Origin: Massospora cicadina
Taxonomy: Eukaryota; Entomophthoromycota; Entomophthoromycetes; Entomophthorales; Entomophthoraceae
Length of the DNA: 64,000 nt
Direction: 5' to 3'
NCBI GenBank assembly: GCA_022478985.1
Contig: JAKSZP010009458.1
Coordinates: 58,265-122,264, forward strand
Shown here piece by piece: positions 11,674 through 22,289 of the stretch. Each line of letters opens with the position of its first letter. Position 1 is the first letter of the stretch. Below the pieces are notes generated by a model that was not told where the DNA came from, made no database searches, and saw only the letters and a list, made by a program, of their open reading frames with translations. Made by a program: the position numbers and the translations under genes.

Positions 11674-11795
11674 ATTTGGTTAAGTCCAAAAAGGACTGCT
11701 GAACCAAAATAGATGGTTAGATCTTAAAAAGTAAGACCTCTGAACAATAGAAAACTGGTAGGTATAAGTATAACTAGAAACCAGTTTGGGGGAAT
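11674..11795 (+). repeat. Direct repeat within element B, right copy
   Basis: It is the partner of 9529-9650. A third, shorter echo (ggaccgctgaaccaaaag) follows at about 11811. Confidence 0.75.
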
Positions 11796-12554
11796 AAAAT
11801 AAAAAAATGGACCGCTGAACCAAAAGAAGGTCAAGTCCCATAGAAAAAGAAGAAATAAATAGTTGATTGATAAAAATATGGAAAAGTTATTGATTGTCGC
11901 ATAGAAAAAGATATTTTTTATATTTTTTATTTTTTTTTGTTATCTTTGACTCAGAAATGATTCTGCCTATGTCACCTCTTGGGGAAAGAGGATGAATTTT
12001 AATAGGATTAAACAACCCATTGAAGTCTATGTGAAATCAGATTCTAGTGAAAGCTAGATTTACTCAAAACCAAGTTCATTGAGCGGATGCTGATCCCTGT
12101 AAGAAAGTGACTAGGGGAAGCTGAATGGAAATTCTGGAACATGCCAAACATGATACCCTGGATTGATGAAAGAACGCAACAAAATAAGAAGAGGCAGTTG
12201 GTAAATAACCCCGAGTAATCCCATTATGGCACTGGAGCTGGAAGCTTGGTCTTGAGTGCTTGCCGTGAGGCTTCATCAAGAACACTGGACATATGGGCAG
12301 GCATCAAGAAATGGAAAATAGGTGGAGATTGCTGAATCATGCCCCCTATTTAAGCCATCAATGGAAGATATTTATGGGATGTGCCATAAATGAGATAGTC
12401 ATGCAAGGAGAAAATGGCATCCTGCAGATGATGACTACAAGCTTCTTGGAAGCTGAAGCAGAATGAGCAATGAAAGCCAGGAGAGGCTGGAAGCTTCATG
12501 GACCAACTTGAAGAACTTGGACATAAAAGTGAAGAACATATGCTGCAACAGCTC
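11796..12554. other. Element B sequence before the A insertion; no recognisable domain
   Basis: There are only short frames. Bases 12550-12554 (agctc) are the left half of the probable target duplication of element A; atctc at 19109-19113 is the right half, with one mismatch. Confidence 0.45.
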
Positions 12555-13116
12555 TGTCGTGATTCCAGTTTGAATGATTGATAATTGTGGTACAGCTAGG
12601 GCGAATTGGGAAGAATCCGCCAAACATGATATCAGTTATAAAAATTCTAGTGCCTCAAGATGAGGCGATATTGGAATATAATGGTTTATTATTGGATCTC
12701 CTCTAAATAAGGCAATAAGGAGATAAGGTGATGTTGACATTTGAAAAATATGAAGTAAATCACCTACAATTAGGGTGATAGAGAGCTTGAGAATAACAAG
12801 CTGAAATTGAGGAGAATTGGCAGAATAGAATAGCCCAAGCTATGAGAGTGGTATCATCCAAAGCTGCTGTGTATAAGTGAGATGGGCAATCAAGAGAAGG
12901 GAAGTTGTTTTAGTAGAGAAAAAGCGGAACAGCAAAAGGTCGCTGTATTTATTATAATAAATAAAAGAGTCAATTGCACAATTGCTACTATCTTTATTAT
13001 GTTTTCAAGTGTGTCCGAAGGACCAACGATCCCCACTTCACCTGTCTGTTGCTCAGTGGGTTCAACCTGTATGAACAATATGGAGGATCCTAATGATACT
13101 GTCCGATTTTGTAACA
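12555..13116 (+). repeat. 5' LTR of element A
   Basis: It aligns with 18554-19108; a long nearly identical block is ggtcgctgtatttattataa (near 12938 and 18928). It ends ...ttttgtaaca just before the primer-site-like motif. A frame with an ATG at 13071 starts inside this LTR and continues into the interior. Confidence 0.9.
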
Positions 13117-14640
13117 GTGGTTCTCACTACAGAGGGCCCATTGATCAACCACCAAGTACTACGAAACTCCAGTCGCCAGCCATGTCTTACACAGACTGTG
13201 TTGCTGGGAATCTTCATGAAACACTGCACCATCCAGGTATGAGGAACTCAAACTTACCTTAGACGTGATGCTCAAAAACCAGGACGAACTCCTTCAAGAA
13301 AGAAATGCTGTCATGCATCAGCTTGATGGCAATTTAGCCAAATTCAAATTTTGGGACAATAAAACAAGGAACTCACCAACCGGTTGGATGATACTACCAA
13401 ATGGCTGCAGTGCGCAGAGTGAAAATTGACCAGTGCTTCTCAGTCTTCTCACTGGGATGAGGATGACCATCAAGAGAGGGCATCATATGAGGAAGAATAT
13501 GACGCTGGTCAGAGCTACTACACCCAGGATGGTAGTTCTGGATACAAATATGAGTCAGAGTGCCAATTCCCTCAAGTAATGGTGGTACCACCCATGGCAG
13601 AAGGTCACGCTACCCCTGAAGCGGTGGACATCCCAACTTCCGCTGATCCAGCTTCTCATCGGGAAACTGCTTTTGGATCTTGACCCATTCCTCAATATGG
13701 GCCAAAAACTGTGAACAGGATGAGGAGGTTAACATTGAGAAACTACTTGTATTTGATTGAAATGGGAATATCCATGGTTTCTTCAAATGTTTTGAATTTG
13801 CAGTGGAAAGTTCCTACAATAGATGGAAGGCTAAGCTTTTGGTATCCGCATTGGATGTTGGAAGAGCCAACCAAGTCACCTGTTACATCCCAAGTAGCTC
13901 TGTCACCTATAGGGATGTAAAAGATAATGTGCTTCGCCTGTTTGGGGGTACCTCAAAGATGTCGTAGTGGAAAGCAGAATTCTTAACAATTGGGTTCCAC
14001 CAAAATGAGACTCTCCTGGAGTTCGCTGATCATTTCACAATGGAAGCCCATGTGCTAATTGGGGCAGGGTACTTAGCAGAAGACGATGTGTGCATCGCCA
14101 TGGCCTCTGCGGTGAAGCCATACTGAGATCTTTACAATGTCGTTTTGCTGCTTCTGGATGACGATGTACCTCTGCTTAAGATTGTACAGTTTTTGCGTCA
14201 CATATCCCCTAACTTCCCACCACTGAATATGGAATGGAAGACTACCGCCTCTACTGCACCAACTTATTCAAAAGAATACTCTCATCTGACTCCAGCTTCA
14301 TTTAACATCCTTGCCCTTACTATACCTCTGCGCCTCGTCCTTGGCTGAAATATACTCAACAGTTCAATCAGCGTCAATGGGCCAGTAACAAAAACTGTCA
14401 GCAACCCAGCTACTGACCAGGACCTAGCTACGCTGAACGTCAACAATCATCTTACCGCCATGGGCCTGGTTACACTGAATGTCCCAAACTTTCCAATCCA
14501 GACCCTCTTATGACAATCAAAGACATAGCTCTTATGGGGTTAACTGCTATGAATGCGGCCGCCCTGGTCAGTTTGCAAAATTCTGACATATCTACTGTGT
14601 GAACTACGTACACCAAGATCAATACTATCAGGGAAAAGAT
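13071..14640 (+). pseudogene. Element A gag
   Basis: A frame opens at an ATG at 13071 inside the LTR, crosses the primer-site-like motif as SGSHYRGP and runs to 13262. It then continues in another frame with a helical, charged stretch (LDVMLKNQDELLQERNAVM) near 13265-13320. An acidic, Tyr-rich segment follows at 13426-13683. Near 14545-14590 a zinc knuckle reads CYECGRPGQFAKF, then a stop where the last cysteine should be; the histidine is Gln. Gag would form the particle core and bind RNA. Several shifts and stops break it. Confidence 0.7.
13118..13136 (+). other. Primer-site-like motif of element A
   Basis: TGGTTCTCACTACAGAGGG begins one base after the 5' LTR, where the tRNA primer site lies in LTR elements. 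It does not look like the common initiator-methionine primer site (TGGTATCAGAGC). The same bases are translated as SGSHYRGP in the frame that starts in the LTR. Confidence 0.65.
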
Positions 14641-14803
14641 GGAGCAGATTAGAGACGGGACTCTCTACCTCCACGATTCTAACCCAAAACGTTCTGAATC
14701 GATAGTAATATAACCTATGGAAGTCCCTCAGTACAATAACAGGATTTTATACCAGCAGCCAGTTGGGGGAGTAAACGTAGTGACATGAGCTCAAGCCAAG
14801 GCA

Positions 14804-15472
14804 GTGGCAGATGAAGAATCCCCAGAACAACTGAAGCCATATGCCTGTCAAATGCTTGATCAAGCTTCCTCAGACAAGTATAATTCTGCCACGGATGCAC
14901 CAACTCTGAAAGGAGTAAATATCATCCTTCCAGTATATGCCATTGTCAAAGAATATCCCCAAGTTGGTGAGGGGATGATGAGTTTTCTTGAAAAAAGAGA
15001 TCCTGTAAATGTCCACATATTAAACAGTCAATTTTCTTATTATTCTGAGTTTACATACTGTGATATTTTTGTAGCAAAAAATAGAGTTCGCGTTATAATA
15101 GATACTGGTGCTCCACTCAACATAGATTCCACTACGTTTATGGCGAACATGACGTTAAAACCTGATGTGGACCATCGAATGGTGTATGGAACTGCTGGAG
15201 CAGAAAGCACCATATCTGAGGGAGCTTACAGTGCACTACATTTGCAGTTTGGGTCCATTGTCATTGTAGCTCTAGCAATTGTGCTACCAAACAAAAACTA
15301 CAACATGTTAATCAAAACATCTTTCCTGCGCCATTTCAGGTGCGTCGTTAATATGACAGAGGAAACCCTCGCTATTATGGGCCAGCGGATCCCAATTTAC
15401 TTCACCTCTAGTGGAGTACCAAAGGATCTGGTGCATATGAGCCATATCAACCTTGCTTATAGTGAGGGGTGA
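14804..15472 (+). pseudogene. Element A aspartic protease
   Basis: This is the longest LTR-element frame here, 222 codons. The active site IIDTGAPLN is intact near 15100, about residue 100. The flap-to-helix part follows as GTAGAESTISEGAYSALHL, and the C-terminal FLRHF segment is at about 15325. The protease of Ty3-type elements cuts the Gag-Pol polyprotein. The frame is closed by stops on both sides from gag and RT, so the polyprotein is broken even though the protease core looks intact. Confidence 0.8.
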
Positions 15473-16029
15473 TGCCATTTTAATATCACCAACTAAAGCG
15501 CAAGAATCAGACCCTTCCCCAGCAGATATATAAATATCAAGGGATACCTCTTCGAGCTGCAGGGCCAATATCTATTCCTTCTGGACATCAAGTCTTAGTG
15601 AACACGTAGTTAGAGGTGGAAGTGACTATTGGGCTATATGGGGAAGTCATTGGGCTCTATCATCAAACGCGGTTTGAGCTGCATGTGGCTCCAGGGATTA
15701 AACTTCAAGGAAATGGAGAGATTAAGGTTTTGTTAGCAAACCTCCAGATTGAACCAATGCAGATCCGCCAACACCAAATAGTAGTGTATTTACATTTTAT
15801 TCCAATAGAAGAGGTCATTCAAGTCATGATTTTGGGTCGTTGGACAAATTTGGTCTACCAGTCAAGGTTCCGGCTGGCGTACTAATGGTGGTACCACTGA
15901 GTAATTTGGTAGGACTATCAGAAGAGCAAAAAGTCCAAGCAATAGCTTTTTTTCAGAAGTATAAGGGGATTTTTACTGTCGCTGATCACGACTTAGGGTG
16001 TGCTCAGGGGTGGTCCATTGAGTAGACAC

Positions 16030-16800
16030 AGGAGATCATCCCACTATAAGGTCTCAGCCAACCTGCCAATTGAGGTCAGTGGAAGATGTTGTCACTAACG
16101 AAAGTGACAAGTTGCTAGAGCAAGGGATGATCAAACCATCCAAGGGTCCATGGGCTTCACCCGTTCTGATTGTAAAAAAGAAGGATGACACCAACTGCAT
16201 AGTAATAGACTACCAAAAGCTCAACAATATTACAAAAAAGGACTTGTACCCCTTGTTAAGGATCAACGATGCTTTGGATTGGTTAGGGGGAGCCCGCTAT
16301 TTTTCAGCAATGGACTTGATATCAGGCTACTGGCAAATTTAGTTACCCACGGCAGAAAAGGAAAAATATGCTGTTATAAACTAAAAAGGCCTTTTTCAAC
16401 CGATGCAGATACCTCAAGGGCTGTGCAATGCCCCAGCTACATTTCAGCGAGCCATGGACACTATTCTTGGTGACCTGAAACAGTCATGTGTCCTTGTATA
16501 CCTTGACGATATTAACATTTTCTCTCAAACATTTTTGGAGCATCTTAATCATTTAGAAGCAGTATTCCGCCATCTGGCTAAGGCGAACATTAAAATTAAT
16601 CCTTGAAAATGTAACTTCTTCAAAGATCAGCTGGAATACCTGGGGCTCATGGTAGACTCTAAAGGGCTGAAACCACAGCCGGCTAAGGTGGAGGCCATCA
16701 GCAAAATGACTACACCTAATAGTAAATGAGACATACAAGTATTTTTGGGAATGGTCAGTTACTACCATCGCTTTATCCCTTATTTTAGCTGTATTGGGGG
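16030..16800 (+). pseudogene. Element A reverse transcriptase
   Basis: Motifs in order: LLEQGMIKPSKGPWASPVL and VKKKDD near 16100-16190; YQKLNNITKKDLYPL; FSAMDLISGYWQI followed by a TAG where Gln is usual; IPQGLCNAPATFQRAMDTIL near 16410; the active site YLDD at 16499-16510; LEYLGLMVDSKGLKPQPAKV; and FLGMVSYYHRFIP near 16745. The catalytic core is therefore recognisable throughout. Single stops replace usual residues before KCNFF (about 16604) and before DIQVFLG (about 16728), and there is one shift near 16350. Confidence 0.85.
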
Positions 16801-17290
16801 CCACTATTCGAGTTGTTAAAAAAGACGTTCTGTTTGAATGGATGGAATGTCATCAATATGCTTTCAAAACACTTTGTATGGGGTTGACCAGTGCACCAGT
16901 GTTACGCTATAAGAACTTTGATTGGGAGTTTATTGTTCATATGGATGCATCCCTTTCCGCTGTTGTGGCAGTACCTTCTCAAAAAGATGACGAGGGAGAA
17001 AAAACATCCTGTAGTTTATTGTAGTCAAAGTCTGAACTGCCATGAGCATAATTATACTGTGACCAAGCGGGAGTGCTTAGCAGTGATCTACGCGTATAAG
17101 CAATTCAGAGCCTATCTGCATGGGGTAAAGCTTAAAGTCGTAAAGACCACGCATCATTACGCTGGTTGCAGAACCTCAAAGAACCTGAAAGTCGCTTTGG
17201 CTTGATGAGCTCTTAAGCTGCAGTCTAATGCCTCCAAAATCTTTCATTGGCCAGGAGTAAAGCATCAGAACGCTGACTGTTTATCTTGAT
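16800..17290 (+). pseudogene. Element A RNase H
   Basis: FEWMECHQYAFKTL and TSAPVLRYKNFDWEFIVHMD lead into the first RNase H aspartate (HMDASLSA, about 16940). The YCSQSLNCHEHNYTVTKREC and LAVIYAYKQFRAYLHG segments follow, carrying the conserved glutamate of this family in KRE. The next expected segment (TDH) reads TTHH, a probable loss of the third acidic residue. One shift near 17005 separates the two parts. Confidence 0.8.
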
Positions 17291-17489
17291 TACTGACTGT
17301 TGCTGTGATGGAAGACCTCAGCGATGTGATATATGATAAGATGCTCAGCGGAAAATATGATGACGAACCACTCAAGTGATCAAGGCGTTAAACAAAATGC
17401 GAACAAACACCTTCCGAAGGAATGGGGAACTGTACAAGTGGATTGGCGATTCTACGGTGAATTTTTCGTGACCCTCAGCACTTCCAGGA

Positions 17490-18540
17490 ATTATTATTAG
17501 TGCCCACAAGGCAGTTGGACATGGTGGAGTGCGTAAGACAATGGAGTTGTTGCGCCCTCAGTACTATTGGGAAAGTATGAGATTCAATGTTTTTGAAACT
17601 ATTTTCTGTTGCAATAAGTGCCAAGGGGAGAAGCTATTCCACCGTAAGTCTTCATACTTGGTAGCAAAACCACATTTTTCTTGGCACATGATTTTCCTTG
17701 ATGTCATTGGCCCCTTGCCAACAGTAGCCAACCGGTGTAAGTACATTCTTGTGGCTATCAACCACTTGACCCGGTGGGTCAAAGTGAGGGTGATACGAGA
17801 TTTGGGGGTGGTTACAGTGGTCAAGCTCACAATGGAATACATTATTCAACTACACGGCTGCCCTCAGTTTATCTTCACTGATAATGGAACCAATTTCACC
17901 TTGCACATCCTCCCCAAACTGAATGAGCATATGGGAATCCGCGGGGTTCTGACAACCCCATATCACCCAAATCCTATGGAATGGTCAAAATGGGTGAATG
18001 GGACTTTGGTAGACATACTACAAAAATTAGTAATGGATCAAACTTCCGAATAGAGCTCCCTTCTTTCCACTGCTGTGCTTGCCTATAACATTAGTTACCA
18101 CTCCGCCATGGGGAAGAGTCCCTTCCAACTCCTATACAGCTTACACATGGCTCTTCTGGCGTCAATTTATTCATGTGTAGAAAAAACTGGCGGAATGGAA
18201 CCCAATCACTATATGATTAACTTTGCAAACACTGTGAACAAATTGCAAACCAAAGCATATTACTTCAGCTTAGCAAGAAGATCAGGAATCAGGCTGAAAA
18301 TCAGGTACGTCATAGCGGGTTGGCACAGTTCAAGGAAGGTGATATGGTTCTCTTCCATGACCAACATGGGTTCAGGTGGAAACAAAAACTGGTAATATTT
18401 GAATTGGTCCATTTGAAGTTATAGAGAAAACTGGGGTCAACACGTATACCATTAAGTACCCCACAAGTTGTCATATCATCAACTGAGCGCATGCAAAGTT
18501 CCTCTGACCATACAAGCAACAGGAGCCTTATCGTCCAGTC
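17490..18540 (+). pseudogene. Element A integrase with GPY/F-type end
   Basis: The zinc-binding HHCC part reads HKAVGHGGVRKTMELL then CCNKCQGEK (17505-17630). The first catalytic aspartate is in FLDVIGPLP and the second in FTDNGTNF. The third, normally Glu just before RVNGTL, appears as Lys in MEWSKWVNGTLVDIL (near 17990). The 174-codon frame 17529-18053 covers most of the core. After one stop a GDMVLF-like segment and IGPFEVIEKTGVNTYTIKYP (near 18400-18455) form the GPY/F-like C-terminal part. No chromodomain follows; the frame runs to the purine tract. Confidence 0.85.
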
Positions 18541-18553
18541 AAGGAGGGGGTAA
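18541..18553 (+). other. Polypurine tract of element A
   Basis: aaggagggggtaa lies directly before the 3' LTR start TGTCATGATTCC. Confidence 0.8.
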
Positions 18554-19108
18554 TGTCATGATTCCAATAAGACTGGACGGTAATCATGGGACAGCTAGGG
18601 TGGATTGGGAAGAATCTTCTGTTCATGATATCGTTAATGATTATTTGAGTGCCTTAAGACAAACGATTTTGGGATATAACAGTTTATTATTGGATCACCT
18701 CTAAATAAGGCGATAAGGTGATAAGGCAATGTTAACATTTGATATATAAAAGTAAATCTACAATTAGGGAGATGGTGAGCTATATTAAACAAGCTGAAAT
18801 TGAGGAGAATTGGCAGAATAGAATAGCCCAAGCTATAAGAGTGGTATCTTCTGAAGCAGCTTTATATAAGTGAGATGGGCGATTGAGAGAAGGGAGGTTG
18901 TTTTTAGTAGAGAAAAAGTGGAACAGCAAAAGGTCGCTGTATTTATTATAATAAATAAAAGAGTCAATTGGGGCAATTGCTCCTATGTTTATTTTTTCAA
19001 GTGTGTCTAAAGGACCAACAATACCCACTTCACCTGTCTGTTGCTCAGTGGGCTCAACTTTTATGAACAATATGGCCGATCCCAACAATACCATCCAATT
19101 TTATAATA
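18554..19108 (+). repeat. 3' LTR of element A
   Basis: It aligns with 12555-13116 and differs by scattered single changes and a few small gaps. It ends ...ttttataata, followed by atctc (19109-19113). Confidence 0.9.
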
Positions 19109-19113
19109 ATCTC

Positions 19114-20231
19114 AAGCTAGGATGTTTTTGAGATTGGATGAGTTCAGAGCTATGGACAAAGCCTCTGTTACTTGGGCCCTTAATTATGCATAGAGGAGTT
19201 CAAAATGTTCTCTGTTTCCAATGGCTAGTTCAAGAGCCAAACCAGCTGGCTTGTAAGACTGACCGAGTCAGAAAGTAACTCTGAAAACAAGTCTGATCCA
19301 GTGAGAAACGAACAATTGAGAGTTGATGGAATTTCATCAGGAGTTTGACGATAATGGTAGGAGAATCTGAAAATGGAGCCAAATCCAGGAGAGTTACAAA
19401 ATACAACTCAGGAATTGACAGCAGAGGAAGGATTGGCTGTGAGTCATTTGAGACAATTGCTAACCTGGTTTCAATATGGTTGGTTACTATTTCCAGTATT
19501 TCCATGGAAGAACTGGCCATGAGTACTTGACTGGAAGTATGAGTCCTGGAAGGACCATAGAAGAGGTTCCAGCGCGCAGATTGATTCACCAGCTGGAAGA
19601 TCTGAAGGTCTTTATCTGACATGCTATTTAGCAGTTGGTGGTACCCAGACTCATAATTCAACATATGAGCTGGACAAGAGGGGGGATGTTGGACTTATAT
19701 TATAGTTAACATTATGCACTCTGAAAATAATTACGCTCTAATTTTGGAAAAGTTAATCTTAGATTAATGGGATAAGCTCTCCAGAGAAAGAATTAAGAAT
19801 GATATGAGTCAAGAGGTTACTATGAGAAAATAACAAGGGCAAACATAAATGAGCATTCTTAATTGCACTGCGAAATGAACATTGATGGCAAGAATATCTT
19901 ATTGTGGACAAGAAAAAAATCAGGAAATCAAAGATGCTGGATCAAGAATCCTGAATATAACAGTGGGTCATATGCCCTGACAGGGGGAAAACTGGATTTT
20001 AGTATTAATATCGTCACAAGTAAATTAATCAGCCCAGTATGACAGAAGGTCATGGGATCATGCTCTGTGTAGGCAGTAGCAAGGAGGAAAAAGAAGAGAG
20101 CCGCATGCTGAAGGTTGTCCCAAGCAGCGGTGAGTACTGATTGATTGTACCCCATTAGAACATTTGAAGTATTCAACTGAGTGTCCAAAGCAGTGTTCTC
20201 CTGTCCTGATCCCTTTCTCGCTGGAAATATA
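19114..20231 (+). other. 3' part of element B; no recognised domain, second purine tract
   Basis: No known domain was seen. A minus-strand frame of 144 codons (19230-19664) shows nothing I recognise. At about 19672-19686 the run acaagaggggggatg is followed by ttggacttatatta. This is the layout of a purine tract plus an LTR start, and the LTR-like start resembles that of element C (gttggacaatta). It may be a leftover end of another element or an earlier 3' boundary of B. Confidence 0.45.
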
Positions 20232-20247
20232 GGCAAAAGGGGGGATG
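20232..20247 (+). other. Polypurine tract of element B
   Basis: ggcaaaaggggggatg lies directly before the 3' LTR start TGTTGGGATTTTT. The tract in element H has the same wording. Confidence 0.8.
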
Positions 20248-21338
20248 TGTTGGGATTTTTGCCCATATTCCCAGCTAACTAGATTACCAGGGGTCGCTAG
20301 GGGAAAAACACTATACCAAAGTGAACTGGATATTGGTTGACCCTGATTTTGTGGTAACAATGTTTTAGGATTTTAGGTAATTCGCCTGGGTTAGATCTGT
20401 TAGGGATTGATCTGGGTGTATGCTTAAGATCTCGTTCTGAAGAGTTATTATTGAAATAGGAGCATCTGATAGTTGATCAATAATTAACTATCATGTGTAC
20501 CAATTGGGATCGGTCAGGTTTCATCACTGACTAAGTGGGAATTAAAGGATCAAGTTTCAAGGCGAGTGATGCCGCCTGCAACTAGCAAATTGATCAGTTG
20601 GTTTGTGAACTGCCTTAATGGTTAACAAGTCCCACTACTTAAGCAGGTCATTTACCAAATATGGTTGGTTTGATAGGATTGAGAGGGAAACATTAGGGAT
20701 ACGTTTTTTAGGTCTTGAGGAATTCTAATAGTGAAATCCTAGCAAGGATGGGGAAGACCATCTCTGATGAGATGATGAAGGGTAATTCAAAGGAAACGGC
20801 TTCCATTTCATCAATGAGGTGCCAACAAAGGGTTGGGCGCCAAATTCCCACTATAAATTTACCTAAAAATTTACCTAATAAACATACTTTTTAGCAAAGA
20901 CCATTTTACAGGACGCTTTGCCATTCTATTTTTTCTCAAGGAAATTTTTGCTGTGTGCTTTAATTGAGAGACTCTTTAGGATAAAAAGTAAAGATCTGAG
21001 CGTGGATTCAGAGAAGAGAAGTTGAATCAGGGATTGCTGTCAACTGTGTGTCACTAGAGAGAAGCCATAATTGAGGATCTGAGTGTGGATTGAGTTAGTG
21101 GTATAAGGGAATGAATCCCTTTTGAGGACATCTTAATTATTTTGAGAAAAATTACTGGTCAAGCGTTGGACCCAATACTAGTACTTTATTCAACTATTAA
21201 TAATAGTCCCCATACTATTATTTCTTTATTAATCTTACTTCAAGACAACGCAGAGAATTGCACAACACAAACCTGTGGTGTTAATTAATTTAGGGGCTAT
21301 CAGATAAGAATATCAATAAACCCTAAAAAATTATAACA
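20248..21338 (+). repeat. 3' LTR of element B
   Basis: It aligns with 7317-8425 over its length. It ends ...ttataaca and is followed by the perfect duplication ggatt (21339-21343). Confidence 0.9.
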
Positions 21339-21343
21339 GGATT
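21339..21343. repeat. Target site duplication of element B, right copy (ggatt)
   Basis: It is identical to 7312-7316. Confidence 0.85.
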
Positions 21344-21769
21344 AAATGTGCAAACGCAGTAATTTGGTTTTTCTCCACCTTCATTAGTTTTTTCTCAGAT
21401 TTGCCAGCAGTACTGAGATTTCACCGTGGCCTAAAATTATAATCTCCCAGAGCTACCCAAGGCTTCAATCTCAGTTTGTTCCATGGGGCGACAACTTCTC
21501 CATATAATTGTTTAACGATATCCAATGTTCTTCCATCGTTAAATATTATTTTGCATTCCCAGAAAATTGGTATTCATTGTTTTTATCATCAACCATATCC
21601 CACAGCTTTTGAGAATCTGCTCTGGCATTTACCTAATATTCTTTTTAACCAACTTGCAACAGATGTGAATTATGCTGTCATTGTAAATTAAATTTACAAA
21701 TTTATTCTTCTTCAGCAGCGGAGTTTCTCCTTTCTGCTGATATACCAAGGGTAGGGTTTGCACTAATAT

Positions 21770-22080
21770 TGTTAGGGTATTTTTCTCAAAATCATATTGG
21801 ACACCATACTTTCTTAGGAATTCTGTTCTGATGAGGAAGTGATAATTTCAAATTATAATAATATGGAAGGAACTGATACCACCAGTAGTCCAAACGAAGA
21901 GGCAGTGCACGTATTCTCCACAGGATGTTGTAGTATCCAGTCCAGATTTTTAATATTCATTCCAGGTTTCTAAAGCTAGAGAATTCTTTATTTGCTTCAC
22001 CAACTTGGTTGAAACGCTATTGATGGGTGCTCCACTGTTAATTACACCCATACTCTTACTTAGTTGACTATAATGCCCAC
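21770..22080 (-). pseudogene. Element H protease remnant
   Basis: The minus strand reads INSGAPINSVSTKLVKQIKN near 22045-21990, matching the retropepsin active site with D-T-G changed to N-S-G. Some 60 codons later comes LIRTEFLRKYGVQYDFE near 21840-21790, equivalent to the IKTSFLRHF segment of the element A protease. The changed catalytic Asp and the shifts show it is dead. Confidence 0.7.
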
Positions 22081-22289
22081 ATGCGTACACTCAGATTATT
22101 TTAATAAATTGTTTACTGAGTGAATAGTGGCATTATTAACTAATTTTATTGTTTAATAAATTTCACATACAGATCTGGAAAGGTCTTCTTGGTCACACTA
22201 ATAGGGAAAGAAACGTTTGCATTTTCAAGTTTCATCTTGAGTAATTTTTCAGTGCTTTCAGCATTTCTCTCTTTTCTGCTAACTGATGC

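Larger units (their letters stand above)
12555..19108 (+). mobile_element. Element A: Ty3-type LTR retrotransposon nested in B
   Basis: The 562-bp and 555-bp LTRs align from end to end. They start TGTCRTGATTCCA, and the internal side of the 5' LTR meets a primer-site-like motif. A clear purine tract (aaggagggggtaa) precedes the 3' LTR. Flanking agctc/atctc is a probable 5-bp target duplication with one mismatch. The interior carries gag, protease, RT, RNase H and integrase in Ty3/gypsy order. It is the best preserved LTR element here; some frames run 60-220 codons between stops, and many stops look like single C-to-T changes. I saw no chromodomain or envelope gene. Confidence 0.9.
7317..21338 (+). 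mobile_element. Element B: Ty3-type LTR retrotransposon nested in H
   Basis: Two LTRs of 1109 and 1091 bp (7317-8425 and 20248-21338) align over their length, beginning TGTTGGGATTT and ending near ...agca/...aaca. The five bases before the first (ggatt, 7312-7316) recur exactly after the second (ggatt, 21339-21343), the target duplication expected of an LTR element. A primer-site-like motif follows the 5' LTR and a purine tract precedes the 3' LTR. The interior holds RT tail, RNase H and integrase remnants. It is interrupted by the 6.55-kb element A; without A the interior is about 5.3 kb. All coding parts are dead. Confidence 0.9.
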
